Source: Chondrus crispus (taxonomy: Eukaryota > Rhodophyta > Florideophyceae > Gigartinales > Gigartinaceae). Taken from it: a stretch of 64,000 nt of DNA. Location of the stretch: positions 124,001-188,000 of the forward strand of contig NW_005179131.1 in the NCBI RefSeq assembly GCF_000350225.1, read 5' to 3'. The stretch's first letter is position 1; the number at the start of each line of letters is the position of its first letter. Shown in pieces: positions 33,221-43,646 of this stretch. Under the pieces are notes generated by a model. The model did not search any database, was not told where the DNA came from, and saw only the letters and a list, made by a program, of their open reading frames with translations. Both the position numbers and the translations under genes were made by a program.

Positions 33221-35701
33221 ATGACCGGACGGAAGCCTCCTCGCGCGGACGAGCACGCCTCGTGGCTCTTCACCGACCTGACGGTATATAAGTCGGGTAT
33301 ATCGTCCGATTCGGATAGCGCGGCTTCTGTCTCCTCCCACGCAAACCCCCCAGAACCACCAACTCCAACACAGCACTCCCCCACACTTCACCAACACTCC
33401 TCCATTCCTTCCCCAGACGACGACATTCCTTTATCCCAACTCTTCCCACGACCGACCATGGACCACAGCAACACCCCCGTGGACGCGCTTCCGATCGGCG
33501 CGCCGTCGAGCCCCATAAGGGCTCCGGCGTTACCCGGGTCGACTCCCGCGTTTCAGCCGCAGCGCGCTCGCCGCGGCGGAACAGAGTCGACCACCAATTT
33601 GGCCGAGCCCGCGACGCGCTCGCGAGCTGATGCGTCCGATCCGGTCGCTGCGCCACCGATAGAAGAACGACCGACCCGGCCCTCGCCGCTGCCCTCCGAG
33701 GGTGTGGTTCCAAGGACGGTTGAGGCGGGTCCGGCGTACCCCGCGGTACTACCCCCGCCTCCCATGTCGCCGCTGCCTGCCGCGGGCACGGCGTCGCCAA
33801 GAGCCGATTTCGGTACTGTGCGCGAGACGCTGGCACCGCCGGCTGTCCTGCTCTCGCCGCGAGCCGAGCGGGGGTCGGCGCTACCGCTCGGGCGGGCCTT
33901 CACGACCCCCAGCGCGCCGAATTGGCTGAGAAGTGGCGTCAAGTCCGTCCGGTCGCTGCTGCCCGGGTCCTCGATGGACCACCGGCGGCGGCGAGCCCGG
34001 CGACGCGCTTCCGGTCGCAAGCCCCCGATGACGGTCGACGAATACGTGCGGCGCCGCCTCTTGGACTCGGCGCGATTCCAGGCAGTCCCTGCGAATCATG
34101 CCATCGTGACTCCGTCCGGGCGGGGTAGCGTGGCGCAGCAGAATCGGGCGGGCGCTTGGCAAGCCCGATGGCGACACGTGCCGTGCCGTACACCCGCCGC
34201 GGGTGGCAGCGACTTGCTCTACGTCCGGTGCGGTGGCGAGGAGCGGTACCACATCACGCTCCTCAACCTATTCGGTCGGTACAGGCGCTACGATGGCGTC
34301 GTGCCGGACATCCGCTTGGTGGCCTTCCCGCGCCCTTTCGACAACTGGTACAGCATCGCGGACCGCGGCCGGTGGGGCGAGGACGCTTCGCGGGAGAGTC
34401 GGCTGCGCTGGCGCCGTGCAGATGACTTCTTCCACATGTGGCACAACACCGAGTTTTTCTCAGTGCCCAGCGCAGCGCAGCGAGGCCTGTATCCTTCGCT
34501 CCCTCCGGACTGGCCGGACCTCGAGGCACCGGAGCACCTTTGCGTGCCGACGCCGAGTGCGATGGCCTACGTCGCGGCGCATTGGTTGCCACGCGGTCGA
34601 GCGGAGTCAGCCGAAACGGAACGTACGCGCACGCTTGTGCGCGCGATCGTCTTGTCCGAATGGGCGGTACTCGCGTTGTTGTGCTTCCTTCGGGCTGCCC
34701 GCGAGGGGTTGCCGTTCTTCACGAGGTGCCCCGACCCCCGGTTGGCTGCGAGGCGAGACGAGCCGCTCGGTGAGCGCGGCGTGCTCTTCCGCCTCTCGGT
34801 GGGGCTGATTGCCCTCATCCGTTCGGTCGGCGTCAAGGAAATCCTCGACGGTACCGCGTACGACGCGGCGCGCGCGGAACAGCTACTGACCTTCACGGCA
34901 AGTCTGGACTGGACCGGCCGGCCGGGCTTCGTATGGTTCAGCTGGGCCCGCGGCTGCGCGTTAGACATGCCGCCTTGGGTCAGCGACGAAGCGGGCGCGG
35001 TCGGCGACGACGCAGCATACGGAACCGTTGAAGCGGAAGGCATTTACGAGGCACCGGCCGATGACGGTAGTGGGTCCTCGCTCGCGATCGCTGCCGATAC
35101 GGTGGCGCCTGTCGCTACGCCCGCGCTACCCGCTCCCGGAGGGTCCACTCGTGTGGGCTCCATCCAGAGCGACTCGCCAAAGGGGGTCGCTCAGGAGCGG
35201 CGCGACTTAAGGCGTCCGGTCGGTGAGGCGGGATTTTCGGACCCACCCCCGGTCACTCAGCATATAAGCGCGGTGACCGGGGCCGAAACCGTATCGAGAC
35301 CAGCAACGATGCCGAAACCTCCCACAAGTCAACCGCTCGGTCGAGTTCCCCCGGAGCGCCTCCGGGAGGAGGCCGCGCTCGCGGCACTGCAGTACGCTTG
35401 CTCCTTTGAGGGGGCGGACGCCCCCTCCTCGGTCGAGGCGGCGCTACTGCAGGCGCGCGATTGGATGCTCCGGGTTCGGCAGCTCGAGAAGACCGTCGCG
35501 GTGTTACAGGAATCCTCTGCCGCGGCGACGCGCGAGCGTGCCGAGCATCACGCAAAGTTGCGCTCCGTACAGGACGTCCTTGCGGTGGTGAGCCAACGCC
35601 TGGCGGCGCCCCCGATGTCTTCGTCGACAGTCGGGGCCTCGCGCCCCGCGCCCGACGACGTCGAACCGGCGCCCTCGGCGAAGCGCTCGCGCCACTTCTA
35701 G
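33221..35701 (+). CDS. Opposite-strand accessory ORF of the chromodomain element, about 826 codons
   Basis: The frame is open from inside the LTR (32867), but the first sensible start is ATG 33221 (MTGRKPPRADEHAS), about 90 bp inside the element. The N-terminal third is Pro/Ser-rich and low complexity. The central third looks globular (for example FPRPFDNWYSIADRGRWGED and DDFFHMWHNTEFFSV), with many Trp. Near the C-terminus a heptad-like coiled coil (LEKTVAVLQESSAA) precedes a basic end (AKRSRHF) that could be a nuclear signal. I recognise no family. It points toward pol and stops about 360 bp short of it, the same layout as in the two older elements, but without an H3-like start. Confidence 0.7.
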   Translation: MTGRKPPRADEHASWLFTDLTVYKSGISSDSDSAASVSSHANPPEPPTPTQHSPTLHQHSSIPSPDDDIPLSQLFPRPTMDHSNTPVDALPIGAPSSPIRAPALPGSTPAFQPQRARRGGTESTTNLAEPATRSRADASDPVAAPPIEERPTRPSPLPSEGVVPRTVEAGPAYPAVLPPPPMSPLPAAGTASPRADFGTVRETLAPPAVLLSPRAERGSALPLGRAFTTPSAPNWLRSGVKSVRSLLPGSSMDHRRRRARRRASGRKPPMTVDEYVRRRLLDSARFQAVPANHAIVTPSGRGSVAQQNRAGAWQARWRHVPCRTPAAGGSDLLYVRCGGEERYHITLLNLFGRYRRYDGVVPDIRLVAFPRPFDNWYSIADRGRWGEDASRESRLRWRRADDFFHMWHNTEFFSVPSAAQRGLYPSLPPDWPDLEAPEHLCVPTPSAMAYVAAHWLPRGRAESAETERTRTLVRAIVLSEWAVLALLCFLRAAREGLPFFTRCPDPRLAARRDEPLGERGVLFRLSVGLIALIRSVGVKEILDGTAYDAARAEQLLTFTASLDWTGRPGFVWFSWARGCALDMPPWVSDEAGAVGDDAAYGTVEAEGIYEAPADDGSGSSLAIAADTVAPVATPALPAPGGSTRVGSIQSDSPKGVAQERRDLRRPVGEAGFSDPPPVTQHISAVTGAETVSRPATMPKPPTSQPLGRVPPERLREEAALAALQYACSFEGADAPSSVEAALLQARDWMLRVRQLEKTVAVLQESSAAATRERAEHHAKLRSVQDVLAVVSQRLAAPPMSSSTVGASRPAPDDVEPAPSAKRSRHF

Positions 35702-36059
35702 ACACCGGCTTGCCGAGCGTCTCCTCCCTTACGTAGTACAGTAGGGGCATTGCCCGGATTAAACGAAACCGACTATCGGTGCTCTTCTTCCTCGCCAACC
35801 TGCGCAATTAAATCGTACTTCGGGCTACGCTTCCCCCCCTCCTAAGGTAAATAAAAATCGTAGCCCGGTTCCGCGAACGGTATTGCACGCGCGCGGGCGA
35901 GACGGAGCCGATGGCACCGACACTGGAAAACCGCAAATCGGACGGCTTTGGGTCGGAAACCATCGATGAACGTCGCCCCCTTGTCGGTTCGATCCTGTAG
36001 CGGTGCGCGTGCGAACACGAGCGTCCGAGCGGTTCGGTGTGAAGCCGCGAAGCGTCGCG

Positions 36060-39000
36060 TTATGCCTGCGTAGGTTCTCCGCGTTGGCGCGTGCGCCAAT
36101 ACCGATCGATAAACGGTTGCGGGAGCCCATCGGCGGGCTCATAGGTGTCGTCGGAGGCGGTATATCCATACCAGCGGACCTTGTACTGGATCCCGCCCCG
36201 CGCGGTACGGTGTCCGACGATGCGGTCAACGACGTACTCCGCGCTCGGGGCGGCTGCGGGGACTTCCGATTCGGTCGACGCTGCGGGGGTGACGATATCC
36301 CCCGGCCCGCGTGGCATCTTCGTCACGCGGTCGATGCTCACGCGATTCTCCACGCCGTCCTGTTCGATCAGGACCGTGGTGTCCGTAACGGAGCGCACGC
36401 GAAATGGACCCTCTGTCTTGGGTAGAAGCTTGACAGAGAGGTCGTCCGTATCGGTCGGACTTCGCGCACGCGCGCGGCGCTCGACGCTTGTCAACGGACG
36501 TGGCGGGCGGTCCACGTACACGAAGTCGCCTGCCTTGACGACCGGCCGAAAGCGGACCTTCTTGTCGAAATTGTCCTTGTACCGCTTTTGCGAAGCGGTA
36601 AGTTTCATCCGTGCGCGGTCGAGAGCGTCGCGGAGCTTGCGCAGCGTGGCCCTCTTGTACTGTACCGGGGTACGCGGGTCCTCTAGATGGGTCCCCGCGC
36701 CCTGCGGTACAGTTCCGGGAAGGATCAATCCAGACGGTGGCCGCGTCAACACCAGGTCGAACGGAGTGGTCTCCGTCGACCGGTGGACCTGCGTATTGTA
36801 CGCGAAGGTCAGCGGCTGCACGTAGTTGTCCCAATCGCGCTGGTGCTCCTCCACGTAATGTCGGAGACGTTGCACCAGCGTGCGATTGAACCGTTCGGTT
36901 TGCCCATTCGTCTGGGGGTGGTAGGCCGTCGTGAGATAATGCCTCACCCCCAGGAGGGCGCATACCGCATCGAAGAATTTAGCAGCGAACTGCGGACCGT
37001 TATCGGTGAGCACGTAGCGCGGCGCTCCGTAGACGTAGACCCAGTTGTCTAGGAACGCATTAGCGACGACCGAAGCGGTGGTAGTCCGTAGCGGTATGCT
37101 GCGCGTAAGCTTGGAAAACCGATCGGTAATAACCAGCACGTGTTGGTTCCCGTGCGCGGTCTTGGGCAGCGGGCCCAGGAGGTCCATCGCGACAAACTCC
37201 ATGGGGCCCGCCGCGGGGAACAGCTTGAGATCCTTCTGGTTCTTGACAGGCGTCCCGCGGGTAGCAGCGCACGACGCGCAGTTCCGTACGGTCGCAAACG
37301 CATCGTTGGCCATGTGTGGCCAGTAGTACTCCCTTCGCAGGGTGTAGTACATGCGCGTTCCCCCCGGATGACCGGCTAACCTCGGATGGTGTGCCAGGTA
37401 CAGTACCCGGGGGCGTAACCGATTCGGTACCACGCGTTGTAGGGTCCCATCGAGCGGGGACTTCCTTACAAGGAAACCGTAGCGGTCGACGTCAAACTTA
37501 GAACTAGGCTCTCCGACCGTTTCGGCAGCGACGCGACAGAACGCGTCGTCCGCCTGCTCGCGTAGGAAATCCTCAACCGAGATGGACGCCACGTCGCGTT
37601 CCTCGGGAGTTACCGCGAGCGCGTGAAGTCCGTCCGGACGGTCTTGTGTCGGGTCCCAGTGCACCTTGTCCAGGAGGGGCTCGCTGCCTTCCTGCGACTG
37701 GACAACGAAGCACGGGACCTCGTCATCGACCGGAGCGGTGTCTCCGCCGTCGGTGCGTAGGCGCGAGACGCCGTCCGCGAGTTGGTGCTTGACGCCCGGG
37801 CGGTACTGTACGTCGTAGTCGTACTCCGCCAAGCGTAGGCGCCAGCGTGCGAGCCGCCCGGAACTGTCCGCCAGATTGAGGACCCAGCGCAGGGCCTCAT
37901 GATCTGTGCGGAGATTAAACGTGCTTCCGTACAGGTACGGCCGTAGCGTTAGAATGCTCCACACTACGGCCAAGCATTCCTTCTCGGTGGTCGTATAGTT
38001 GCGTTCCGCGTCTGTTAGCGCGCGGCTCCAGTATCCGATCGGTCGGCGACACCCGTCGGGCTGCTCCTGTAAAGGGCGCAGCCCACTTGGTGTCCGCACG
38101 CGTCGGTGTCCAGCGTGTACTTCTGACCGTAACGGGGCAACGCGAGAATTGGCGGTGACACGAGGCGCTTCTTCAGCGCCTCAAATGTTTCGTATTCCGC
38201 ATCGGATAGGACCCCGAACTCGAAGGGCTGATTTTTGCCGGTCTTCCGATTAAGCGGTGCGGCGATCTTCGCGAAGCCCTTGACGAATCTCCTGTAGACA
38301 TTACACATACCGAGAAAGGACCGTAGCTCCGTTTGGTTAGTTGGCGCGCGCGCCCGCTCGATCGCGACAACGTTGCGACGCTCGACCTCCAGCCGTCCCG
38401 GTCGGATAACATGACCCAGGTAGGTAACCGACGTATCGAAAAACGCGCACTTCGATAGTTTTAGCGATACGCCGGCGTCTTGTAGCAAGCGTAGTACCTC
38501 GCGCACGTGTGCCATATGTTCCGTAACGGTTCGCGAATAGACAATGACGTCATCAAGGTAGACCAACGCGGTCTCCCATTTCACGCGGGACAGGATGATG
38601 TCGACCGCTCGTTGAAATGTCGCGGGCGCGTTTTTGAGACCGAACGGCATGCGTAGAAAGCGGTAGAGGCCCGAATGCGACGCGCACGTTGTTTTATCGC
38701 GGTCCTCCTCGGCGATCTCCACCTGCCAATACCCGCTATTACAGTCTAGCGTGGTAAAGACAGTGGCATCGCCGAGCGAGTCGATACATTCGTCCATGCG
38801 CGGTAGTGGGTAGGAGTCGCGAACCGTAACGGCGTTTAGCTTGCGGTAGTCCACGCAGAACCGCATGGTCCCGTCCTTTTTAGGGACGAAGACCACGGGG
38901 CTCGCCCACTCGGCCGATGTCGGTTCGATGACTCCCGCGCGCAGCATGCGGTCGATTTCCTTCTTCTCCTTCTCGCGCGCGATGGGTCCGGCTCGGTAGG

Positions 39001-40400
39001 GTGCTTGGTAGATCGGCTTCGCACCGGGCTTCAGCTCGATGCGATGCTTCGTAGCATCGATCTTACCCAAGTGGCCGGACCACATGTCCTTGAACTCGGA
39101 CAGCATGTCCATAATTTCCGACCGGACGGTACTGTCTTCTGCACCAATATGGACGTCTTCTTCCCACGAGCGGGTCTTCTCCGCGTCCGTATCGGTCCGC
39201 TCATCCGCGTTAGCGGGATTGCCACTGTGGGCGTCGTCCGTTTCCGGTTCTTCGCGTCGCGCGCCTCCTCCCGTAGCGGTGGTGGATTTAATTTTGCCAT
39301 CGTCCGTAACGGGTCCTTCTCGTCGCGCACATTCCCCTGCGGGTGAGGAATTAATCCTGCCTTCGTCCGTAGCGGATTCTTTGCGACGCGCGTATCCTTC
39401 CGTAGCGGTGGAGGATTGTCTTCTGCTCTCGTCCGTAACTGGTTGTTCGCGTCGCGCTTGTTCCTCCGTAGCGGTCGAGGAATTATTTTTGTTCCCTCCC
39501 CCTTCCTTAGCGTCGGCCTCTCCGGGGACCGGCACGCCAAGTGTCAGGATGTGTGTGGGGGATGGCAACGCGAGACCGACAACGGTATGCTTGGGGACGT
39601 GGGCCGCGCGGCTTCCGAAGTTGCTAACAAGCACCGTAAACGGCTCGCCCGGGAAGAGGTCCATGACCCCCTGGGCCATCAGGCATAAATTCTTATGCGC
39701 CGTTTTGGGGTGGTTTTGCAGGAAGCAAAGCCCCCCAACCGGTGTTGCGACGCGTACCATCGCTTAGGTCATCGGGGGTATCGTGACCCCCTTGACCACG
39801 CGAATTTTCCGTGACGGTACGTTCGTCGGGAACTGCGCGCGCTTCCGGTCGGCCGAATTTTCCTCCTGCGGGAGCTGCTGCGACGGTCCCCTCGAGGCCA
39901 TCTTGCGGTCGTGCCTCGAGGGTGTGACTCCCGTCAGCGCTACGGACGGCGCATGATGGAACAGCACCTTCCTCTGCGGTGGCAGGATCGCCTTCACGTG
40001 GCGATCCAGGAACGTGGTTCCGAGGATACAGTCCACCGCGAGGTTGGTGACGACCAAGAACGGCACGCGCGCGACGAACTCACCAATCCGGACGTACAGT
40101 TTGAGCTCGCCGAGGGCCTTCATCGACCTATTCGAAGCGTCGATGAGCGGCGGGCTCCGCGCAGACTGGATGGCAGCGCGCCACGGTTCTGCCACACAGC
40201 GTAGGTGGATTAGATTCGGGCCGGCGCCCGAATCTAGAACCGGCGTGATGGCGCGCATCATCGCGCGTCGTTGTCCGACCGTTGCGGTGACCTTATAATT
40301 TTGCTTCTTGAAGAAGCAAATTGCCGCTTCGTCCGTTCGGCTCTGCGATGGCGCGCGTACCGAAGCGGTCGACGGGGTGCCTTGTTTATTGAGGCTTGGC
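36060..40400 (-). CDS. Pol region of the chromodomain element: PR, RT, RNase H, integrase, chromodomain
   Basis: Aspartic protease (about 40.0-40.3 kb) has VLDSGAGPNLI. Reverse transcriptase (about 38.3-39.0 kb) has VDYRKLNAVTV, TLDCNSGYWQV, FGLKNAPATFQ and ALVYLDDVIVYS. RNase H (about 37.8-38.1 kb) has LRTDHEALRWVL. Integrase (about 36.6-37.5 kb) has the zinc-binding CASCAATRG, MDLLGPLPK, LTDNGPQFAAKF and YHPQTNGQTERFNRT. The C-terminus (about 36063-36240) is a chromodomain: EYVVDRIVGHR, YKVRWYGY and TYEPADGL, including the aromatic residues used to read methylated histone tails. This places the element among chromoviruses. Confidence 0.93.
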
Positions 40401-40422
40401 ACGGGGAGGATCGTCGACGCCT

Positions 40423-42909
40423 CTACGCGTCCTCCCCGGCTTCCCCCGTCAACCCAAGGTCCTCGGGCTCCTCGTCCGTCAGCGGTAGCGCGGGTTCTTC
40501 CGATTGGACGGCCTCGCGCGGCTCGACGACGTTGATGCCCGTGGGAGCCTTCGCACGCGAATTTCGCCACGCGGTCGGCGGTTGGCGCTCGAACGGCGAA
40601 CCCGGGCGGAGACCTTGACGGATCCGAAGCTTTTGGTAATTGGCCTCGCGGGCCTGCAAAAGCTTCGAACGCAGCGCGCTGTCCGCCACCACAGGACATT
40701 GCTCCTGTCGGTGGGTCAGGTCCAGACAGAACCGACACGGCGGGGGTCCAGGTAATCCTTGGTTGAAGAACCGGACCCGCTGGTTCTGTACTGGCCTTCC
40801 GTACGGATGTGCGCGCGCGTTACCGTGTTGGGCGGGCGCCATCGGCGCGCCCGCCGGGGACGAGGCAGGTGACGGATGGTAGCTAGTCGGCGGCGAGCTA
40901 AGCGAGCTCGGCGTCGCCGACTGGTCCGTCACCGCCAGTATCTCCTCCGTTTCGGTTCCGCGTGCTGTCGGGAGTTCAGACAGGGACTCGACCGACAGCA
41001 CGGGCCTTGTCCGCGCGTTGCGCGTGAATCTTCTCACCGAGTCGGACGGTGCTTGAGGCGACGCGAAGGAGGTCGCCTGTCTTCGAGCCGAGCGGTGCGT
41101 CTCGCCTATCGCTTGCGCGTAGCGTGCCACCGCTTGGTAGTCCACGCCCGGATGCGTCGCGAGATAATTCCGCACCTGCGCGCACGTCGCTGGCAGAAGT
41201 CCCTCAACAAAAAGGGACTTCAGGCGCCTGTCCGAAAATACGGTTCCGCAGCGCAACGCCTTGTCCCACAACTGGTTACTGTACACCTCCTCCGTCATAT
41301 TAGAGCTCTGACGGAAGGAGGTGACATCACCGACCGCTTCGGAAATAACTTCGTCGGTCGCGTACGTGCGCAATAAAAAGTTAATAACTTCCGCGTAGGT
41401 TTCGAGCATATCGCGCTGCTCCGCATCGACCGCCATGGTGTTCCCGTGTAGCCTGGACTGGAGCAAGGCGTGAGCCTGCCCAGTCAAATAAAACTGGAAA
41501 CACCATACGGCCGCGCCTTCGCTGACCCCATTGTGGTCGCAGGCCATCTTGAAGCGCGCGAGAAATCCTAGCACCGCGATTGGATCTTGACCACCGAATG
41601 TGTGGGTTTTCAGCTGGACGTCCAACTTCTTCCGATATCGGTTAACTCGCCGCGCGGTACTCGCGTCGTAGCGCGCGCTGCGATTTTCCAGCCTATACGT
41701 GCGGTAGTCGACGGCCTTGGTGAACAGGTCGTTCAGCGGCCTGATCACCGGCAACCGTTTCGGATCCCGCCTCGGGGCAGACCGGCGGTCTCTGCCCCTG
41801 CGATGGCGGTCTCCTTCTCCGCCGGGGCTACTGTAGCCCTCCGGATCGGAGTCTTCTCGCCGGAACCGACGTCGGTCGCGCGCATTGCGGCCTCTGCGGT
41901 CGCTTCTGCGCGATCCGTCCGACTCGGTGTCCTCGTCATCGGAGGGGTATCCACCTCCTCCGGCATCGCGGTATCGCGTGTAGCGTCCGTCGCGGTTATC
42001 ATCGGAGGGGTAACCGACCCCTCCGGCATCGCGGTATCGCGCGTAGCGTCCGTCGCGGTTCTTGCGCGTCGCCCTGTGGCGACGTCTTGTGTCTTCTTCC
42101 TCGGAGGGGTTTTCTGTACCCTCCGAGGTGTAACCTTGAGCGCCGGGTGCGCTTCTTCTGCTCGACCGATACGGCTGTCGCTTTTCTGTCGCGAAGCGCC
42201 CCAGGCGGTTTTCTGTCCCGCGGGGGCCAGCCGTATTGGCGAGTACGGGAGGGCCATTTTCTGTGGGCCCTCCTGTAGCACCATAAATTGGTGGGAGGTA
42301 AATGGTCTTACCCTCCGGGTGAGGGGCCATTGTACCGATCCCGGGTGCGGCGCCGATCGGTTCAGCGTGCGTTAGCGTAGGATCCGGAGCGGTCGAGTCG
42401 CGCTGCTCGCGTGCGTCGACTCCTGCTCCGGCGAAGGTCGTGGCCAGACGATTGGCCACGGCGGAGCTGATCGCTCCCTTTAGAGCCGTACCGGACGGGG
42501 ATTCTTCATCCACAGTGGTGAGCGCGGTCACCACCTCGCATTGGACTTGAGCGGGTAGAAGTTCGTCCAAAAGCGGTGGTATCGCGCTGCGTACGTGCGC
42601 GTCCACGAGCGCGGGCACCGTTCCGTCGAGGCATACGCGCGCTACCTGGGGGAGTTCCGTAGCGAGGAACTCCTCGACCCAGGCCTGGATGCGCGGCTGA
42701 ATCGCGTCGACCATCCATTGGACGCGATTCTCAGTGCCTGCCGACCCGGCCGGCGTAACATCCGATGCGGACGCTCGCGTGCGGCCCGGTCGCGGTGGCG
42801 GTCGCAGCAGGGCTTCCGGGTTCTCCACCCGGGGGCGCGGTGCGCCACTGCCACTGCGGGTGCTCAGACGCCCGGAGGCGGAGTCTGCCCCTTGATCCGG
42901 TCGGTTCAT
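40423..42909 (-). CDS. Gag of the chromodomain element
   Basis: The product is 828 residues from ATG 42909 (MNRPDQGADSAS), long for Ty3/gypsy Gag. The N-terminal half is Arg/Ser-rich with short repeats (RDGRYTRYRDAGGGGYPSDD occurs twice with small changes). A capsid-like helical domain follows (VLGFLARFKMACDHNGVSEG and FYLTGQAHALLQSRL). The nucleocapsid has one zinc knuckle, CRFCLDLTHRQEQC (CX2CX4HX4C). The C-terminus is acidic. Confidence 0.88.
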   Translation of the reverse strand: MNRPDQGADSASGRLSTRSGSGAPRPRVENPEALLRPPPRPGRTRASASDVTPAGSAGTENRVQWMVDAIQPRIQAWVEEFLATELPQVARVCLDGTVPALVDAHVRSAIPPLLDELLPAQVQCEVVTALTTVDEESPSGTALKGAISSAVANRLATTFAGAGVDAREQRDSTAPDPTLTHAEPIGAAPGIGTMAPHPEGKTIYLPPIYGATGGPTENGPPVLANTAGPRGTENRLGRFATEKRQPYRSSRRSAPGAQGYTSEGTENPSEEEDTRRRHRATRKNRDGRYARYRDAGGVGYPSDDNRDGRYTRYRDAGGGGYPSDDEDTESDGSRRSDRRGRNARDRRRFRREDSDPEGYSSPGGEGDRHRRGRDRRSAPRRDPKRLPVIRPLNDLFTKAVDYRTYRLENRSARYDASTARRVNRYRKKLDVQLKTHTFGGQDPIAVLGFLARFKMACDHNGVSEGAAVWCFQFYLTGQAHALLQSRLHGNTMAVDAEQRDMLETYAEVINFLLRTYATDEVISEAVGDVTSFRQSSNMTEEVYSNQLWDKALRCGTVFSDRRLKSLFVEGLLPATCAQVRNYLATHPGVDYQAVARYAQAIGETHRSARRQATSFASPQAPSDSVRRFTRNARTRPVLSVESLSELPTARGTETEEILAVTDQSATPSSLSSPPTSYHPSPASSPAGAPMAPAQHGNARAHPYGRPVQNQRVRFFNQGLPGPPPCRFCLDLTHRQEQCPVVADSALRSKLLQAREANYQKLRIRQGLRPGSPFERQPPTAWRNSRAKAPTGINVVEPREAVQSEEPALPLTDEEPEDLGLTGEAGEDA

Positions 42910-43038
42910 CGTCGAATACGCTTCGCGATCGACGCGGTGATTTCTCAACCTTTTCCGTCCGTACGGTTCTGCGCAGAGCGGGCGTCAAGGCGCGCGGCTC
43001 TACCTCGAGAGTTGTACCCCTCCACAAGAGTACCAAAA

Positions 43039-43646
43039 TGTGGTACAACTCTCCTCAAACCCTAGCGGGCGAGAGGCTCGGAGGATGAGCCGAGGGAGCT
43101 CGCGACGCGAGACGCGCGGCGCGCGGTTACCGAACGGTCGGACTTGCGAAAAGGGAGTGGCACACTGGCCGGTTACGCGCAGTCGTCCCGAGGTGCTAGA
43201 TCGGAGACGACCGGTAACGGGTTAGAAGCCAACGCGCGAGAGAATACCGAAACGGCAGTACGTAGGCGCGAAAGGGAGGGGGGCAAGTCTGCCCCCCGTG
43301 TTTACTGCGAGGACGGTGTCCAGGTCTTAACCCCTCAGAGGGACGCCCGGGACACCTGTCCAATACAGTACCTGTCACTTACTGTGGACCAGGTACTGTA
43401 CGCGATTGAAAATCTAGCGCCGTCATTACACCACCGCACGGATCCTCACACTACGCGCTTGCATTACACTGCGCGCGCATTATCCCCACACGGTTCCTTA
43501 CACTACACGTGTACCCAAGCGTACACCTGTCACTTGCTGCGCCCGTTCGGTAATCATACGTATTACACGTGGGCCACGGTGCCCCGTGCCCGCTGCGCGC
43601 GGCCGCTCCTACTGTACACCGACCGCGGATCGGTCGTTGTACCACA
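43039..43646 (-). repeat. 5' LTR (right) of chromodomain Ty3/gypsy element
   Basis: 608 bp, TGTGGTAC...GTACCACA, over 99% identical to the left LTR. Just inside on the element strand is ttttggtactcttgtgg, a possible tRNA primer site starting at TGG. Confidence 0.95.

Larger units (their letters stand above)
32523..43646 (-). mobile_element. Chromodomain Ty3/gypsy LTR element, young, nearly whole
   Basis: An 11.1 kb LTR element on the minus strand. Order from its 5' end (right): LTR, gag with zinc knuckle, aspartic protease, reverse transcriptase, RNase H, integrase and C-terminal chromodomain. An opposite-strand ORF (33221-35701) then converges on pol, followed by a polypurine tract and the 3' LTR. 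Coding sequence is spread over a few frames. The family is known to use frameshift or read-through between gag and pol, so the element looks nearly whole, with at most a few breaks. LTR identity above 99% implies a recent insertion. The five bases outside each LTR (agaac and atggt) do not form a target-site duplication. Confidence 0.92.
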
